The notes: generated by a model not told the origin, from the sequence alone. Numbered from the stretch's first letter, positions 17,796-27,545 are shown. The stretch: DNA of 64,000 bases from Pontibacter kalidii (GCF_026278245.1 NZ_CP111079.1:2544501-2608500), one strand, 5' to 3'. Numbers and translations: made by a program.

Positions 17796-18635
17796 TTATA
17801 CTTTAGGGGTACAGGTCTTATCGGCCCGGCGCCCATGCTCCCGGATGGCCGCAGCCTCCGTTGTTTTTATCACTTCATCTTTACAGCGCTTTAGTACGTG
17901 GCAGGTGCTATCGTAATGGTAGACGGCGGAACTGGTGCTGTTGCAGATATACACGGTGCGCTTGGTTGCCCCGGCAGGCACGGGAGCATTGGCTGTGTTG
18001 GCGGAGGCGTTACCCGTGCGCTGGTTCTTCCGGAAGTCCCAGGGGGCTATGGGGTTCGAATCCTGCCACAGGCCCCGCTTATAGCGGCGGGCATCCACTT
18101 CGGCGTTCGCCAGGTTCTGATCCTTGGAGTATTCCTTATAGTGCCAGGCATAACCGTTTCGGATCAGCTCCTCGTTCAGGTTTCTGCCGTCCGGAAGTAT
18201 GATCGTACCCACGGTGCGGCCATAACGGTCTTTGTTGTTGACGATCAGGCGCACGCTTTTGCCAAAGACCAGATCCGACGTATACTGCTTAGCCCGCTGG
18301 CCGTAGGCCTGGTTCTTCTCAGGGGTATCCACGCCATATAAACGGACGGTCACCTCCTCGCCATTGCGCAGCAGCACGACGGTATCGCCATCCTTTACCC
18401 CTACCACTTTATCGCCGGCGGTGGCATCAGGCCCTTTGGAGGCTTCCGCTGCACCTTCCTTTTCGGCTTCCTTAACAACGGTGTCAGCTGCTGTTACACG
18501 GTCTTCCTCCTCCTGCCCGTCGCGTTCTAAAATAGCTTGTTGCCGCTCCCTAAACTGTTCCTGCGCATCTTTGCGGTCGCTTTTGCAGGAGGACAGGATA
18601 AGCAGCGCCAGGGGCAGGTACAGGAATCTTTTCAT
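17796..18635 (-). CDS. secreted thermonuclease-like lipoprotein with C-terminal Cys/His domain
   Basis: Lipoprotein with a staphylococcal-nuclease (SNase) domain. ATG at 18635 gives the signal MKRFLYLPLALLILSSCKS (lipobox LSSC); an upstream in-frame ATG would add eleven unrelated residues. The nuclease core runs VVGVKDGDTVVLLRNGEE, VRLYGVDTPEKNQAYGQRAK, VNNKDRYGRTVGTI and LNEELIRNGYAWHY, with the Arg/Glu/Arg active-site pattern. A Lys/Glu-rich linker precedes it. The last ~50 residues form a small Cys/His module: VYICNSTSSAVYHYDSTC, VLKRCKDEVI, HGRRADKTC. The same kind of module is found in the lipoprotein at 29587. Nuclease activity is inferred from the family; the substrate in the envelope is unknown. 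Confidence 0.88.
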   Translation of the reverse strand: MKRFLYLPLALLILSSCKSDRKDAQEQFRERQQAILERDGQEEEDRVTAADTVVKEAEKEGAAEASKGPDATAGDKVVGVKDGDTVVLLRNGEEVTVRLYGVDTPEKNQAYGQRAKQYTSDLVFGKSVRLIVNNKDRYGRTVGTIILPDGRNLNEELIRNGYAWHYKEYSKDQNLANAEVDARRYKRGLWQDSNPIAPWDFRKNQRTGNASANTANAPVPAGATKRTVYICNSTSSAVYHYDSTCHVLKRCKDEVIKTTEAAAIREHGRRADKTCTPKV

Positions 18636-18733
18636 GATGTGGTAAGGAGTTATACGATGGTACGGCAAAATTTTACAGGCTGGTACAAAAGTATAACGAT
18701 GAAAGTGAGCGACAAATTTAAACCTTCAGCTTT

Positions 18734-20740
18734 TTAAGCCATCTCCACAGCCTCTGCTACCGCTGGGGCATGCTCATCTGGCTGAGTAACAGAGGCAGCC
18801 GGCAACCTGAAATAGAACGTGCTGCCTTTGCCTACCTCACTCTCTGCCCAGATGCTGCCGCTGTTGCGCTCAATAAAGTACTGGCAAAGCTGCAGGCCCA
18901 GCCCGCTTCCCCGCTCATCGGCGGTGCCTCTGCTGCTGCTACTGTTGCCGCTAAACAACGAGGAGAGCTTTTCCGGGGTCATACCAATACCGGTATCCCG
19001 CACCGAAATAGTGACACAGTTTCCCTTTAAACTGGAGGCGATGTGGATACGGCCACTCCTTTTGCTGAACTTAATGGCGTTGGCGATCAGGTTACGCAGC
19101 ATGAGGCTGACCATTTCCCTGTCGGCGAAGAGGCTGTGGGTGTCGGCGATGTCGCAGGTAAATTGCAGTTCCTTAAACTCTGCCTGCGGCTCCAGCAGGT
19201 GTATGTTTTGCTGCACCAACCCACTCAGGTCGGTCGTCTCAGGCTTTATCGAAAGGCCGCGCATCTGTATCCTAGACCACAGCAGCAGGTTCTCGAGCAA
19301 CCAGAGGGAATTCTGCTGGCTGGCTTCCAGGGAGGCCATGAACGGCTTCAGCTTTTCCTGCGGCACAGCGCCCTTGGCAATTAACTGTAGCAACCCCTGA
19401 AGTGATGTCAGCGGGCTTTTCAGGTCGTGCGCGATAACGGAGAAGAGCTTATCCTTTACAGAGTTCAGTTTCTCAAGTTCCTCCTTCTGCTCCCGCAGCA
19501 GGGCGGCCTGGCCAGCAAGCTGTTCTTTTTGCAGGGTAAGGGCGGTGCTGTGCTCCAGCACATCCCTGTTCTTTTGTACCAGCAGGTCGTTAAGGCGGTG
19601 CATACGGCGGCGCCCCAGAAAAAACACCACAGCCAGCACCCCAACAAGCAGCAACAGGGCGCCGGTAAACATCTGGGCCGTGTTTCGGCGCTCAATCATC
19701 TGTTGCTGCAAATTAGTCTGCGCCTTCAGCAACAGGTTTTCCTGCGCCGCCTTCTCGTTTTCATACTTAAATTCCAGCTCCGCCAGCTGTGTTTTCACCG
19801 ATGCTGCCTGCACACTGTCGGCGTACTGGTTCTGGAGCGTGAGGTACTTGTGTGCATTTTGGTAATCTCCCAGTTTGATATACAGTTTATTCAGCAGCTC
19901 CGAAGCATTTTTTACTTCATCTTTGGAGTTGAGCTTCTGCAGCAGTTCCACGTTTTGCAGGGCGTAAGGCAGCGCCATCTCCGGCTGGTTACCGGCCATG
20001 TAGGCCTCTGCCAGCCCACTCAGCGAGTAAGCCTCATCTACGGCGCTGCCAACCTTCCGGGAGAAGTTCAGCGCCTTGTGGTGGTAGGAGAGCGCTTTCC
20101 CCCACTCCCCTTTCTCTGAGTAAATAAACCCGATGTTGTTCAGGCTGATGAGCGTCGACGCATCGTCGGGCTTGAGGAGTTGCAGCCCGCGCAAGATGTA
20201 GTCAAGCGCCTTATCCAGTTCCTTTTTCTCCTGGTAAATGCCGCCCAGATTGCTTAGCGCCAGCGCTACCGCCTTGGTATCGTTGATGGCTTTGGAAATC
20301 TCCATTGACCTGTTGTAAAGGTCGATAGATTTCTCAAAATCACCCTGCGTGGCAAAAACAGTGGCTATGTTATTGTAGCTGGCGCTAAGGCCGGCAGAGT
20401 CCCCGATCGACTCCCGTATCCGCAGCGACTTATAGTAGTAGCTGCTCGCCTCGCTGTAGTTGCCATAGATGTCATAGGCTACGCCGATGTTGTTGTAGGC
20501 CAGCGCCAATGCCTTTTGGTTGTTCAGCTCACGGGCAAGTATGATCGCCTTGTTGCCATACTTCAGGGAAGTGCTGAAAGAGGAGTTCCAGTACTGCTTG
20601 CTCAGCTCACACAAAATATACACCCGCTCTTCTGCCACCTGGGTGGCTTCCAGTTTAGCCTTCAATTCTGCAATCTTATCGGTGTGGGCGTGAACTGTGG
20701 AAAAGGCCAGCAATAGGCTTAGTAGTAAGATTTGTTTCAT
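18734..20740 (-). CDS. TPR-repeat sensor histidine kinase
   Basis: A 668-residue hybrid of an exported tetratricopeptide sensor and a kinase. The start at 20740 gives the signal peptide MKQILLLSLLLAFSTVHA. At least six TPR units follow (for example ALALAYNNIGVAYDIYGNYS, ALALSNLGGIYQEKKELDKA, ISLNNIGFIYSEKGEWGKAL), then a membrane helix MFTGALLLLVGVLAVVFFLG, a coiled coil, and HisKA with phospho-His near residue 437 (FSVIAHDLKSPLTSLQG). The ATPase domain shows NAIKFSKRSG (N box), DTGIGMTPEK (G1) and GSGLGLQLC (G2). No response regulator is next to it, so it is an orphan kinase; partner and signal are unknown. The C-terminal tail is short and Pro/Glu-rich. Confidence 0.92.
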   Translation of the reverse strand: MKQILLLSLLLAFSTVHAHTDKIAELKAKLEATQVAEERVYILCELSKQYWNSSFSTSLKYGNKAIILARELNNQKALALAYNNIGVAYDIYGNYSEASSYYYKSLRIRESIGDSAGLSASYNNIATVFATQGDFEKSIDLYNRSMEISKAINDTKAVALALSNLGGIYQEKKELDKALDYILRGLQLLKPDDASTLISLNNIGFIYSEKGEWGKALSYHHKALNFSRKVGSAVDEAYSLSGLAEAYMAGNQPEMALPYALQNVELLQKLNSKDEVKNASELLNKLYIKLGDYQNAHKYLTLQNQYADSVQAASVKTQLAELEFKYENEKAAQENLLLKAQTNLQQQMIERRNTAQMFTGALLLLVGVLAVVFFLGRRRMHRLNDLLVQKNRDVLEHSTALTLQKEQLAGQAALLREQKEELEKLNSVKDKLFSVIAHDLKSPLTSLQGLLQLIAKGAVPQEKLKPFMASLEASQQNSLWLLENLLLWSRIQMRGLSIKPETTDLSGLVQQNIHLLEPQAEFKELQFTCDIADTHSLFADREMVSLMLRNLIANAIKFSKRSGRIHIASSLKGNCVTISVRDTGIGMTPEKLSSLFSGNSSSSRGTADERGSGLGLQLCQYFIERNSGSIWAESEVGKGSTFYFRLPAASVTQPDEHAPAVAEAVEMA

Positions 20741-20900
20741 CGGGAGCGCATTAGCCTCCCCCAATATACAATTATTTATAAATAATATATATATAGTTTC
20801 TGCAATAAGTATCCATGCTTAACTAACTTCCTAAGTCAAAGACACTGACCAACAAGTGTTTACAGCCATAAAGCTGCTTCTTGCTGTTTCAGGTTCTAAG

Positions 20901-21119
20901 TTACAGGCTATCTGTGGACTGCTCTATTTGACGGGCAGAATCCTCTAAGCCATCGCCAATGTTAGTGCTAGGTTTATCGGGGGCCATGGTAGGAGCTTTG
21001 GGGTCGTCGGCTGAGACGGGTGCCTTGCCTCCCTCTGTTTGCTCCTGCGTACTGCCGCCACAGGCAACTCCTGCACAAAGTATAAATATAAGGAGCAAGT
21101 TGTATAAGTGCTTTTTCAT
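20901..21119 (-). CDS. small lipoprotein, function unknown
   Basis: A 72-residue predicted lipoprotein: MKKHLYNLLLIFILCAGVACGG with a lipobox ending in Cys20, then a short Pro/Asp/Ser-rich, acidic tail with no fold visible (APTMAPDKPSTNIGDGLEDS). It lies alone between the kinase and sbcC on the same strand, 160 bases from each. I do not recognise a family. The clean signal and lack of overlap with another gene support it being real. Confidence 0.65.
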   Translation of the reverse strand: MKKHLYNLLLIFILCAGVACGGSTQEQTEGGKAPVSADDPKAPTMAPDKPSTNIGDGLEDSARQIEQSTDSL

Positions 21120-21279
21120 CTGTCTGATCGAATTTTTGTATAAATACGCAGAATCAACCGAATCGAGATGAATGTTTTATAGCCACAAACAGAAAACCAC
21201 CAACTGATTGAGCTGGAGGGTTTCTCTGCATATTAAACTATACTTTGCGCTGGAGGCCTGGCACGCCAACAGAAAAAAT

Positions 21280-24200
21280 TTACAAGCTTAGCACCTCCAC
21301 CTTACTTACACCCCCTGCCTGCCGCTGTACTTTAATCTGTGTGCCGATGCGCTCTTTCAACGCCTCCACGTGCGAGATAATGCCGATCATCTTGCCACTG
21401 GCCTGCAGGTTTTCCAGCGTAGAAATGGCAGAATCCAACGTTTCAGCATCCAGCGTGCCGAAGCCCTCATCTATAAAAAGCGAGTTGATCTGTGTGCGGC
21501 GACCGGCCAGGTCAGACAGCCCCAGCGCCAGCGCCAGGCTCACCAGGAAACTCTCGCCACCCGACAGCGTGTTCATCGGCCGGATGGCCTCTGCCTGGTA
21601 CATATCCACGATCAGGAGCTCCAGGTCTTCGGCAGCGGACTTTAGAATACGGTAGCGATCGTTGAGCTTTTGCAGGTGGCGGTTAGCCAGTTCCACCAGC
21701 CTGGACAGCGTAAGCCCCTGCGCAAAGCGGCTGAACTTGTTACCATCGGCAGAGCCTATCAGATCGGCCAGCTGGGTCCAGCGGTGGCATACCTGTTGCT
21801 GCGTTTGGAGCTGCCCGGCCAGTTCCCGATTTTTCTCCCGTTGCTGCGCATCCTGCTCCAACAGCTGCTGATGGCGCGCCCGCTGCGAAATGAGCTCGCG
21901 CTGCTGCTCCGTTTTCTGGCGGTGCTGCGCCTGCAGGGCTTCCATACTTTCGCCAGTCAGCTGCTGTTCCTGTAGCGTTGCCAGCTCCTGCTGCACATCG
22001 CTCAGGCTCTTGCGCAGCTCGGTCAGGTGCTTTTCGGTTTGCGCCTTCAGGTTGGCGAGGCGGTCGGCCTCGTCGCGGTGAAGCAGCATCTGGCTCAGGG
22101 CGTCAATCGTTTCGATGCCCTTCTGCTGCAACACATGCAGTAATCCCTGCCGCAGCTCGTCCAGAACAGATTTGTTCTGCTGATGCTTCTGCAGGCACTC
22201 CGTCTGCCGGGCGCGGGCCTCCTGCAGTTCCTGCTGCTTCTGCAGCTGCGCGCGGCGGGCTTCCTCGGCCTGCGCGGCACGCGCTTTCAGCTCCCGTTGC
22301 GCTGCGGCACGCTCCTGCTCCGTGCCCTTCTCACCAAACAAGGTTTGGCGCTCCGTTTTAAGTTGTGAAAGCTGTTCATGTTCTTCCTTAAGTCCCTGCT
22401 TTCGCTCCTCCTGCTCCCTCAGTTTCTGCGCTTCGTTAGTTTTCAGGTTTTTCACCAGCTCTTTCAGCTCGATATACTTTTCCCGCTTACTTTCCAACGC
22501 TTGATGTTTCTGGACATAGGCCGCTGCCTGCTGCTCCAGTGTCTGTAGCAGAATCTGGCGCTCCTCCGGTTTATACTTCAACCCGAAGGTGGCGGCAGAC
22601 GATTCGGCCGTCTGGGTATGCACCTGCTGTTGTTCCTGCTCATCGGCAAGTATAACTTGCAGCTTCTGTAGCTGCGTTTGTAGATGCCTGTCAGATAACT
22701 GCAACTGGTTCAAGGTGGCCTGCGCCTGTACCTGCGCCTCCCGCAGCTGCTGGCTTTGCTGGTTTATACTTTCCAGCTCGCGACTCAGGCTGCGTGCCTG
22801 CGCCAGTTGTTGCTGTAAGGAGGTAGCTGCTTGTTGTTGTGTCTGCTTTAACTGCGCCAGTTTATCAACTTCAGTTATACTTATACTTTCCGGAAGCCCT
22901 TCCGATTGCTGCTCAAAAGTAAGGTTCAGGCGCTTTAACTCATCTTCAGTTTCTGATTTGGCAGAGTGCCCTAGCTGCTGCTTTTGCTCCAGCGAGCCTA
23001 GTTGCAGTTGTAGTTGATTTATACTTTGCTCCAGCTCCTTTACCAGTTCCTGCTGCTTGTCGCGTTTCTGCACCTCCTCGGGCAAATCGAACGCATAGCC
23101 GCTTTCAGCAAAAGGGTGGTGTGTAGAGCCGCACAGCGGGCAAGGCTCATGCTCGGTCAAAGTATGGCGCGCCTCCTCGTACTGCTGTATCTGTTGCTGC
23201 AAAGCTACCAGTTTCTGCAGCGCCTGCAGGTGCTCCCCAGCCTGTTTATACTTTGCCTGGTACTCCTGAAGCTTTATACTTGCCTCTTCCCGTTGCTGCC
23301 CTAGCTGCGCCAGCTGCTCGTTTGTGCGCTGGAGTTTTTGCTGATGTCCGGCATGCTGCTGCGCCAGCTCCTGCAGGCGCTCATACCTGGCCACCAGCGC
23401 CGGCTGCGACTGCGCTGCCTGCTCCAGTTCCTCCATACTTTTAGCAGCCAGTATACTTTGCAGTGCGGTTAGCTTTTCCTCTTTCTGCTGCTGCAGCTGT
23501 TGCTGCTGCGCCTGCTGTTGCGACTGTTGCTCCTGCAGTTCGGCCAACTGCTTTGCCTCCCGCTCCCGCTGCTGAATCAGTTCCTGCTGCTCCTGCTGGT
23601 TGCGCCCGATGCGCTGCTCCACCTCCAGCAGATCGCGGAGGGTGGCTCTGAACTCGGGCAGGTGCTCCTTTAGGTCCTGCAGCTGCGCGTGCTGCTCCAG
23701 CCATGCTTTTATACTTGTCGCCTCCTGCGTCAGCTTTTCCAGCTCCTGTTGTTTGGCCTGCAGCTGGGTCTGCTCCTGCTGCAGTTGTTGCTCAAAGCTG
23801 AGGTAGGCGTTCTTGTTTTTGCTGTAGGATTCGCGGATGGTACTGAGCTGGTGGTCCAGCTTTGAAACCTGTGCCAGCAGTGGCTCCAGCTGTTGCAGCG
23901 CCTCTTCCTGTTGCTGGTATGCCCTGGTGGCTTCTATGGCAATTTTTCCGGCGGCTTCCAGTTCTGCTTCCAGCACCGGCACGCGCTTTTGCAGCGTGTG
24001 CAGTTGCTCCTGCACCTCGGCTACTTTGCTGTCGGCGCTGCGGATCTCGGCCAACTCGCCCACGAACTGATGTGCCTGCTTGTGCTGCTCCAGCTTGTTA
24101 AAATCGGGCTGCAGTTGCGCTAGCTTTTGCTCCTGCACCTGCAGCGCTGATTGGTGTTGCTGCTGCCTGCCCTGCAGCTGTGCCACCTGCTGCAGCCACT

Positions 24201-24933
24201 GCACCTTCTCCTGCAGCTTTATAATATCCTTTTGAAGTGCGCCCTCCTGATCGGTCAGCTCTTTTATACTTTGCTCGTAGGACTCGCGCTGCTCCTCAGG
24301 TAAAAGTTGGGTTGTCTTTAGCAATTGCTCCAGCCCCTCATACTTCTGCCGCTCCTGCTTTGCCTTGTCGTAAGCAAATTTGGAGATCTCAGTGTAGATG
24401 CCTGTGTCGGTGATCTTCTCCAGCAGACTGCTGCGCTCATTGGGACTCGCTTTCAGGAAACGTGCAAAATCGCCTTGCGAGAGCATCACCGAGCGCAGAA
24501 ACTGGTTGTAGTCGAGGCCACACAACTCGGCCACCTTGCCCGGCACCTCACTGGGTTTCAGGTCGAAAAGTTCATCCTTCTCAAAGGCATACAGCTCCAT
24601 GTGCACCGGCTGAATGTTGCCCTCCACTTTGCCCCGGCTGCGGCGCAGGTGCCACTTGGAGCGGTAGCGCCTGCCGTTAGCCTCGAATTCCACCTCCGAA
24701 AAGCACTCGGCCGTGTGGCGCGTCATCAGTTCCAGCGGTTTGTCGTTGCTGTGGCGGTGCACCAGCCCGTAAAGGCCCACCGTAATGGCATCCAGAATGG
24801 TGGTTTTGCCCGCACCCGTGGGGCCCGTAATAGCAAACAGCCCCGCCTCCGCCAGCGGACTCTGGTCGAAACGGATCTCATGCTCACCTTTCAGCGAGTT
24901 CAGGTTCTGGAAGCGTACGGAGAGGATTTTCAT
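21280..24933 (-). CDS. sbcC: exonuclease SbcCD subunit C (SMC-like ATPase)
   Basis: ATPase subunit of the SbcCD (Mre11-Rad50-like) nuclease that opens hairpins and blocked DNA ends. The 1217-residue protein has a Walker A GPTGAGKTTILDAI near 37-50, long coiled coils very rich in Gln, and a zinc-hook CPLCGSTHHPF near 595-605. The ABC signature LSGGESFLVSLALALG and Walker B FIDEGFGTLD lie near the end, with IISHVEALKERI as the D/H-loop part. The coiled coils are repetitive in DNA too and carry about a dozen TATACTT/AAGTATA copies. The partner sbcD lies upstream, separated by an unrelated-looking gene. Many long frames on the other strand here are by-products of the Gln/Leu-rich composition. Confidence 0.95.
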   Translation of the reverse strand: MKILSVRFQNLNSLKGEHEIRFDQSPLAEAGLFAITGPTGAGKTTILDAITVGLYGLVHRHSNDKPLELMTRHTAECFSEVEFEANGRRYRSKWHLRRSRGKVEGNIQPVHMELYAFEKDELFDLKPSEVPGKVAELCGLDYNQFLRSVMLSQGDFARFLKASPNERSSLLEKITDTGIYTEISKFAYDKAKQERQKYEGLEQLLKTTQLLPEEQRESYEQSIKELTDQEGALQKDIIKLQEKVQWLQQVAQLQGRQQQHQSALQVQEQKLAQLQPDFNKLEQHKQAHQFVGELAEIRSADSKVAEVQEQLHTLQKRVPVLEAELEAAGKIAIEATRAYQQQEEALQQLEPLLAQVSKLDHQLSTIRESYSKNKNAYLSFEQQLQQEQTQLQAKQQELEKLTQEATSIKAWLEQHAQLQDLKEHLPEFRATLRDLLEVEQRIGRNQQEQQELIQQREREAKQLAELQEQQSQQQAQQQQLQQQKEEKLTALQSILAAKSMEELEQAAQSQPALVARYERLQELAQQHAGHQQKLQRTNEQLAQLGQQREEASIKLQEYQAKYKQAGEHLQALQKLVALQQQIQQYEEARHTLTEHEPCPLCGSTHHPFAESGYAFDLPEEVQKRDKQQELVKELEQSINQLQLQLGSLEQKQQLGHSAKSETEDELKRLNLTFEQQSEGLPESISITEVDKLAQLKQTQQQAATSLQQQLAQARSLSRELESINQQSQQLREAQVQAQATLNQLQLSDRHLQTQLQKLQVILADEQEQQQVHTQTAESSAATFGLKYKPEERQILLQTLEQQAAAYVQKHQALESKREKYIELKELVKNLKTNEAQKLREQEERKQGLKEEHEQLSQLKTERQTLFGEKGTEQERAAAQRELKARAAQAEEARRAQLQKQQELQEARARQTECLQKHQQNKSVLDELRQGLLHVLQQKGIETIDALSQMLLHRDEADRLANLKAQTEKHLTELRKSLSDVQQELATLQEQQLTGESMEALQAQHRQKTEQQRELISQRARHQQLLEQDAQQREKNRELAGQLQTQQQVCHRWTQLADLIGSADGNKFSRFAQGLTLSRLVELANRHLQKLNDRYRILKSAAEDLELLIVDMYQAEAIRPMNTLSGGESFLVSLALALGLSDLAGRRTQINSLFIDEGFGTLDAETLDSAISTLENLQASGKMIGIISHVEALKERIGTQIKVQRQAGGVSKVEVLSL

Positions 24934-24969
24934 GGGTGAACTGTGGGTGTTTACAAGTAAATTCTGTAG

Positions 24970-25584
24970 TTAGTTTTCAAGGTACTTTTCATAAAACCTG
25001 ATCTGTTCCTCCGAGTTGGATAGAATAAGAAATTTGCCAAAGTATGAAGAACCTTGGTTTTGTTCTTCCACTCCATAAAGCACATAATAATCCCCCGTTT
25101 TTTCCGCTCCGTGTAGGGCAATGTTAAAATCTTCCTCGCCGCGGTCTGTAAAACTATGGACAGTGGCCCCATCCACCAGGATAAGCGTATTAGAGTAGAA
25201 CTTGTAAGTGTCACCGGACACGGATTTTAGCACGCCGATTAGCAGGTTGTCTTTTGTCCTGTAAAGTTTCTCTTCCAGTATTGTATGGTTCTGCTTCAAT
25301 TGCGCCTGAAGCTTTTTTGTTCTGACCTGCTTTTTGATAAAACTTTCCTCTGCACATGCTGCCCTTTCTCGTAGGTGTTGTAAAGCCGCTTCTTCATGAA
25401 CTGTTTCCAGCGGAAATTCCCCCGCATCCTTTAAGGTAACCGTGTAGGCCGCAGTTGTAAAAGACCCGTTTATTAAATGATGCACATACTCATTTTTATA
25501 CTTACCACACAGCTCCTTTGGCTTCAGGGTTTGTCCCTTTGCCAAACATGGCAACAGAAGTATAAGTAACAGGAGGGTTTTCAT
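24970..25584 (-). CDS. secreted protein of unknown function between sbcD and sbcC
   Basis: A 204-residue protein with a signal peptide (MKTLLLLILLLPCLAKGQ) followed by a basic/helical region (ERAACAEESFIKKQVRTKKL) and a beta-rich part (LIGVLKSVSGDTYKFYSNTL, TGDYYVLYGVEEQNQG). It lies on the same strand as the sbcD/sbcC pair, 37 bases before sbcC and 140 after sbcD. An exported protein has no evident place in a cytoplasmic nuclease operon. I do not recognise a family. Codon use looks slightly more AT-rich than sbcC, so later insertion is possible. Confidence 0.72.
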   Translation of the reverse strand: MKTLLLLILLLPCLAKGQTLKPKELCGKYKNEYVHHLINGSFTTAAYTVTLKDAGEFPLETVHEEAALQHLRERAACAEESFIKKQVRTKKLQAQLKQNHTILEEKLYRTKDNLLIGVLKSVSGDTYKFYSNTLILVDGATVHSFTDRGEEDFNIALHGAEKTGDYYVLYGVEEQNQGSSYFGKFLILSNSEEQIRFYEKYLEN

Positions 25585-25723
25585 GTTTGCTATACTTTAT
25601 ACATACCGGAATCCGGATTTGCAGCATTCTTCGGATGATCGGGATTGTTATACTCTGATTGACAGACACCCACATGTCAAAAAGGATTATGAGCTCATTT
25701 CAACTTCCAAACTTTTTAACCTT

Positions 25724-26953
25724 CTAACTTTCCTGCCCTTGCCCCATCAGCTCCAGCAGCTCCGAGAACGTGGCTACCAGTTCAGCGTGATCCGAATCCG
25801 GGTAGGCGCTTTGGCAGCGTTTGAGGAACACGTCTTGCTCGCGGAGGGTGTGCAGGTCTGCCTCCTGCTGTACCTGCTGCTCCAGCGTTTGGGCGGTTTT
25901 CTGGATGATAGGCGGGCGGTGAATGAGCAGCTTCAGCTCGTCTTTTTTCAGGCTCAGCACCTCCTCCAGCTGCTGGTTCAGGTCCGGCAAGTGCGACTCC
26001 AGTTCCAGTTGAATTTCAGCCCAGGCCGTTAGCGTGTAGGCACTGTTGTCGTAAACGGCGAGTTGCTGCTTTACCTTTTCCAGCGGCCCTTTAAAACGCA
26101 CGAGCTTGCGGCAACAGGGTATCTCCACCTCACGCAGGTCAGCCAGCCTGCCGGCCTCAAAGTCAAGTATAAACACCACCTTTTTGTCCGTCACCTCGCT
26201 AAAGCTAAGCGGAATAGGCGAGCCCGAGTAGCGGATGTGGTGACGGTTGTTGACCTGCTGCGGGCGGTGCAGGTGGCCCAGCGCCACATAATCGAACTCC
26301 TGCGGAAACTGCTCGGCACCGATCTGGCCCAGATTGCCCACATGTATCTCCTTCTCGCTTTCGGAGGCGGAGCCGCCGGCGGCAAACAAATGCCCCGTGG
26401 CTACTACCGGAATTCCTTGCTGTTTATACTTTTGGATGTGCGGCACAAAAGCCTCGTAATGCGCGGCGATGCCTTGCTTGATGCGTTGCTCCCGCTCCTC
26501 AAAGCTCTCGCCAGGCACCGAGAGGCGCACATCGCGATCGCGGAGGAAAGGCACGGCGCACACGACCAGCTGCAGTTCCCCCTGCTCGTTTTTCAGCTCG
26601 ATGAGTTCATCCAGCGGATCGGATGAGGCTCCACCGATAACGTGGATGTTAAAGCACTCGAGCAGCTCTTTGGGGGCGTTCAGGGTAGAGACAGAATCGT
26701 GGTTGCCTCCCGTGATAATGATGTGTCGGCAGCAGGTGGCGCATACTTTCCGCAGGAAGTCATAGTATAGCTTCAGGGCTGTGTTGGAGGGAGCGCCGTT
26801 GTCAAACACATCGCCGGCCATCAGCAACACCTCCACCTGCTCCTGCTCGATGGTTTGCAGCAGCCAGTTCAGAAAATACTGGTGTTCTTCGGTACGTTCC
26901 AGGTTAACGAGGCGCTGGCCCAGGTGCCAGTCTGAGGTGTGTAGTACGCGCAT
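25724..26953 (-). CDS. sbcD: exonuclease SbcCD subunit D (Mre11-like nuclease)
   Basis: Metallophosphoesterase nuclease subunit of SbcCD. The ATG at 26953 gives the normal beginning MRVLHTSDWHLGQRLVNLER; an upstream in-frame TTG at 26980 would only add nine basic residues. Metal-binding motifs appear in order: HTSDWHLG, LMAGDVFDNG, ITGGNHDS, VATGHLF and ALGHLHRPQ. At about 409 residues it has the full capping and C-terminal regions. It is the first gene of the sbcD-unknown-sbcC run and is preceded by the rhodanese terminator. Confidence 0.95.
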   Translation of the reverse strand: MRVLHTSDWHLGQRLVNLERTEEHQYFLNWLLQTIEQEQVEVLLMAGDVFDNGAPSNTALKLYYDFLRKVCATCCRHIIITGGNHDSVSTLNAPKELLECFNIHVIGGASSDPLDELIELKNEQGELQLVVCAVPFLRDRDVRLSVPGESFEEREQRIKQGIAAHYEAFVPHIQKYKQQGIPVVATGHLFAAGGSASESEKEIHVGNLGQIGAEQFPQEFDYVALGHLHRPQQVNNRHHIRYSGSPIPLSFSEVTDKKVVFILDFEAGRLADLREVEIPCCRKLVRFKGPLEKVKQQLAVYDNSAYTLTAWAEIQLELESHLPDLNQQLEEVLSLKKDELKLLIHRPPIIQKTAQTLEQQVQQEADLHTLREQDVFLKRCQSAYPDSDHAELVATFSELLELMGQGQES

Positions 26954-27089
26954 AGCTCTTCTTCTCCAATTCCGGTTCAAGATACATCAGAATATAGGAA
27001 TATGGCAAGGAAATTCTGTTGATTATCGTCCTGAAGTATTAAATTGAGGAGAAACGGCGGCAGGGGCTTTATACTTGGCGGCAAAGAAA

Positions 27090-27127
27090 AAAGGGCAGAA
27101 ACAGCTTTACGGCCACTACTGCCCTTT
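27090..27127 (-). terminator. intrinsic terminator after the rhodanese gene
   Basis: Arms AAAGGGCAG (27090-27098) and CTGCCCTTT (27119-27127) with a 20-base loop; on the minus strand it is followed by TTTCTTTG. It separates the arsR-rhodanese pair from sbcD. Confidence 0.7.
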
Positions 27128-27146
27128 CGGCAAACGCTTTATACTT

Positions 27147-27545
27147 TTACTCCTGCCCGGCTTCGGTTGGCAGGCCCGCCTCCTTCAGGTCCTGGTAACC
27201 GCCCAGGTTATAGATGTGCTTAAAGCCGGCCTGTTTCATCAGTTCGGCGGCCTGCCCGCTGCGGTTGCCGGAGGCGCAGTACAGGTAGTATACTTTGTCT
27301 TTGTCCCAGTTCTTCATCTCCTCTGCAAACTCGCCGCCACGGAAATCGGACAGCCTAGCGCCATCCAGGTGGCCACTGGCATATTCCTCCGGCGTGCGCA
27401 CGTCCACTACCACGGTTTTGCTGTTCAGGTTCTGCTCTTTGAATTCGGTTGGCGTCATGTGCTGCACCTGCGCGGACACCTGCTGGGGCGTGCCGGCGCA
27501 GCCAAACAGTAGCGCGGCAAGTAGGCTAGTGGCTAAGATTCTCAT
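27147..27545 (-). CDS. rhodanese-like lipoprotein
   Basis: Single rhodanese domain with a lipoprotein signal (MRILATSLLAALLFGCAG, lipobox LFGC), 132 residues. The domain shows VVVDVRTPEEYASGHLDGAR and the active-site loop YCASGNRSGQAAELM, with the persulfide-forming Cys about residue 90; the CxSGNRS loop is that of true sulfurtransferases. It should act in the periplasm or on the outer membrane, moving sulfane sulfur, though the acceptor is unknown. An ArsR-type regulator starts 91 bases upstream on the same strand, which suggests control by thiol, sulfide or metal stress. Confidence 0.9.
   Translation of the reverse strand: MRILATSLLAALLFGCAGTPQQVSAQVQHMTPTEFKEQNLNSKTVVVDVRTPEEYASGHLDGARLSDFRGGEFAEEMKNWDKDKVYYLYCASGNRSGQAAELMKQAGFKHIYNLGGYQDLKEAGLPTEAGQE

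Noticed and set aside
21370..24939. Many long open frames on the plus strand opposite sbcC
   Set aside because: They mirror the Gln/Leu-rich coiled coils of sbcC (low-complexity Cys/Ser/Leu or Ala/Pro-rich products) and have no recognisable domains.
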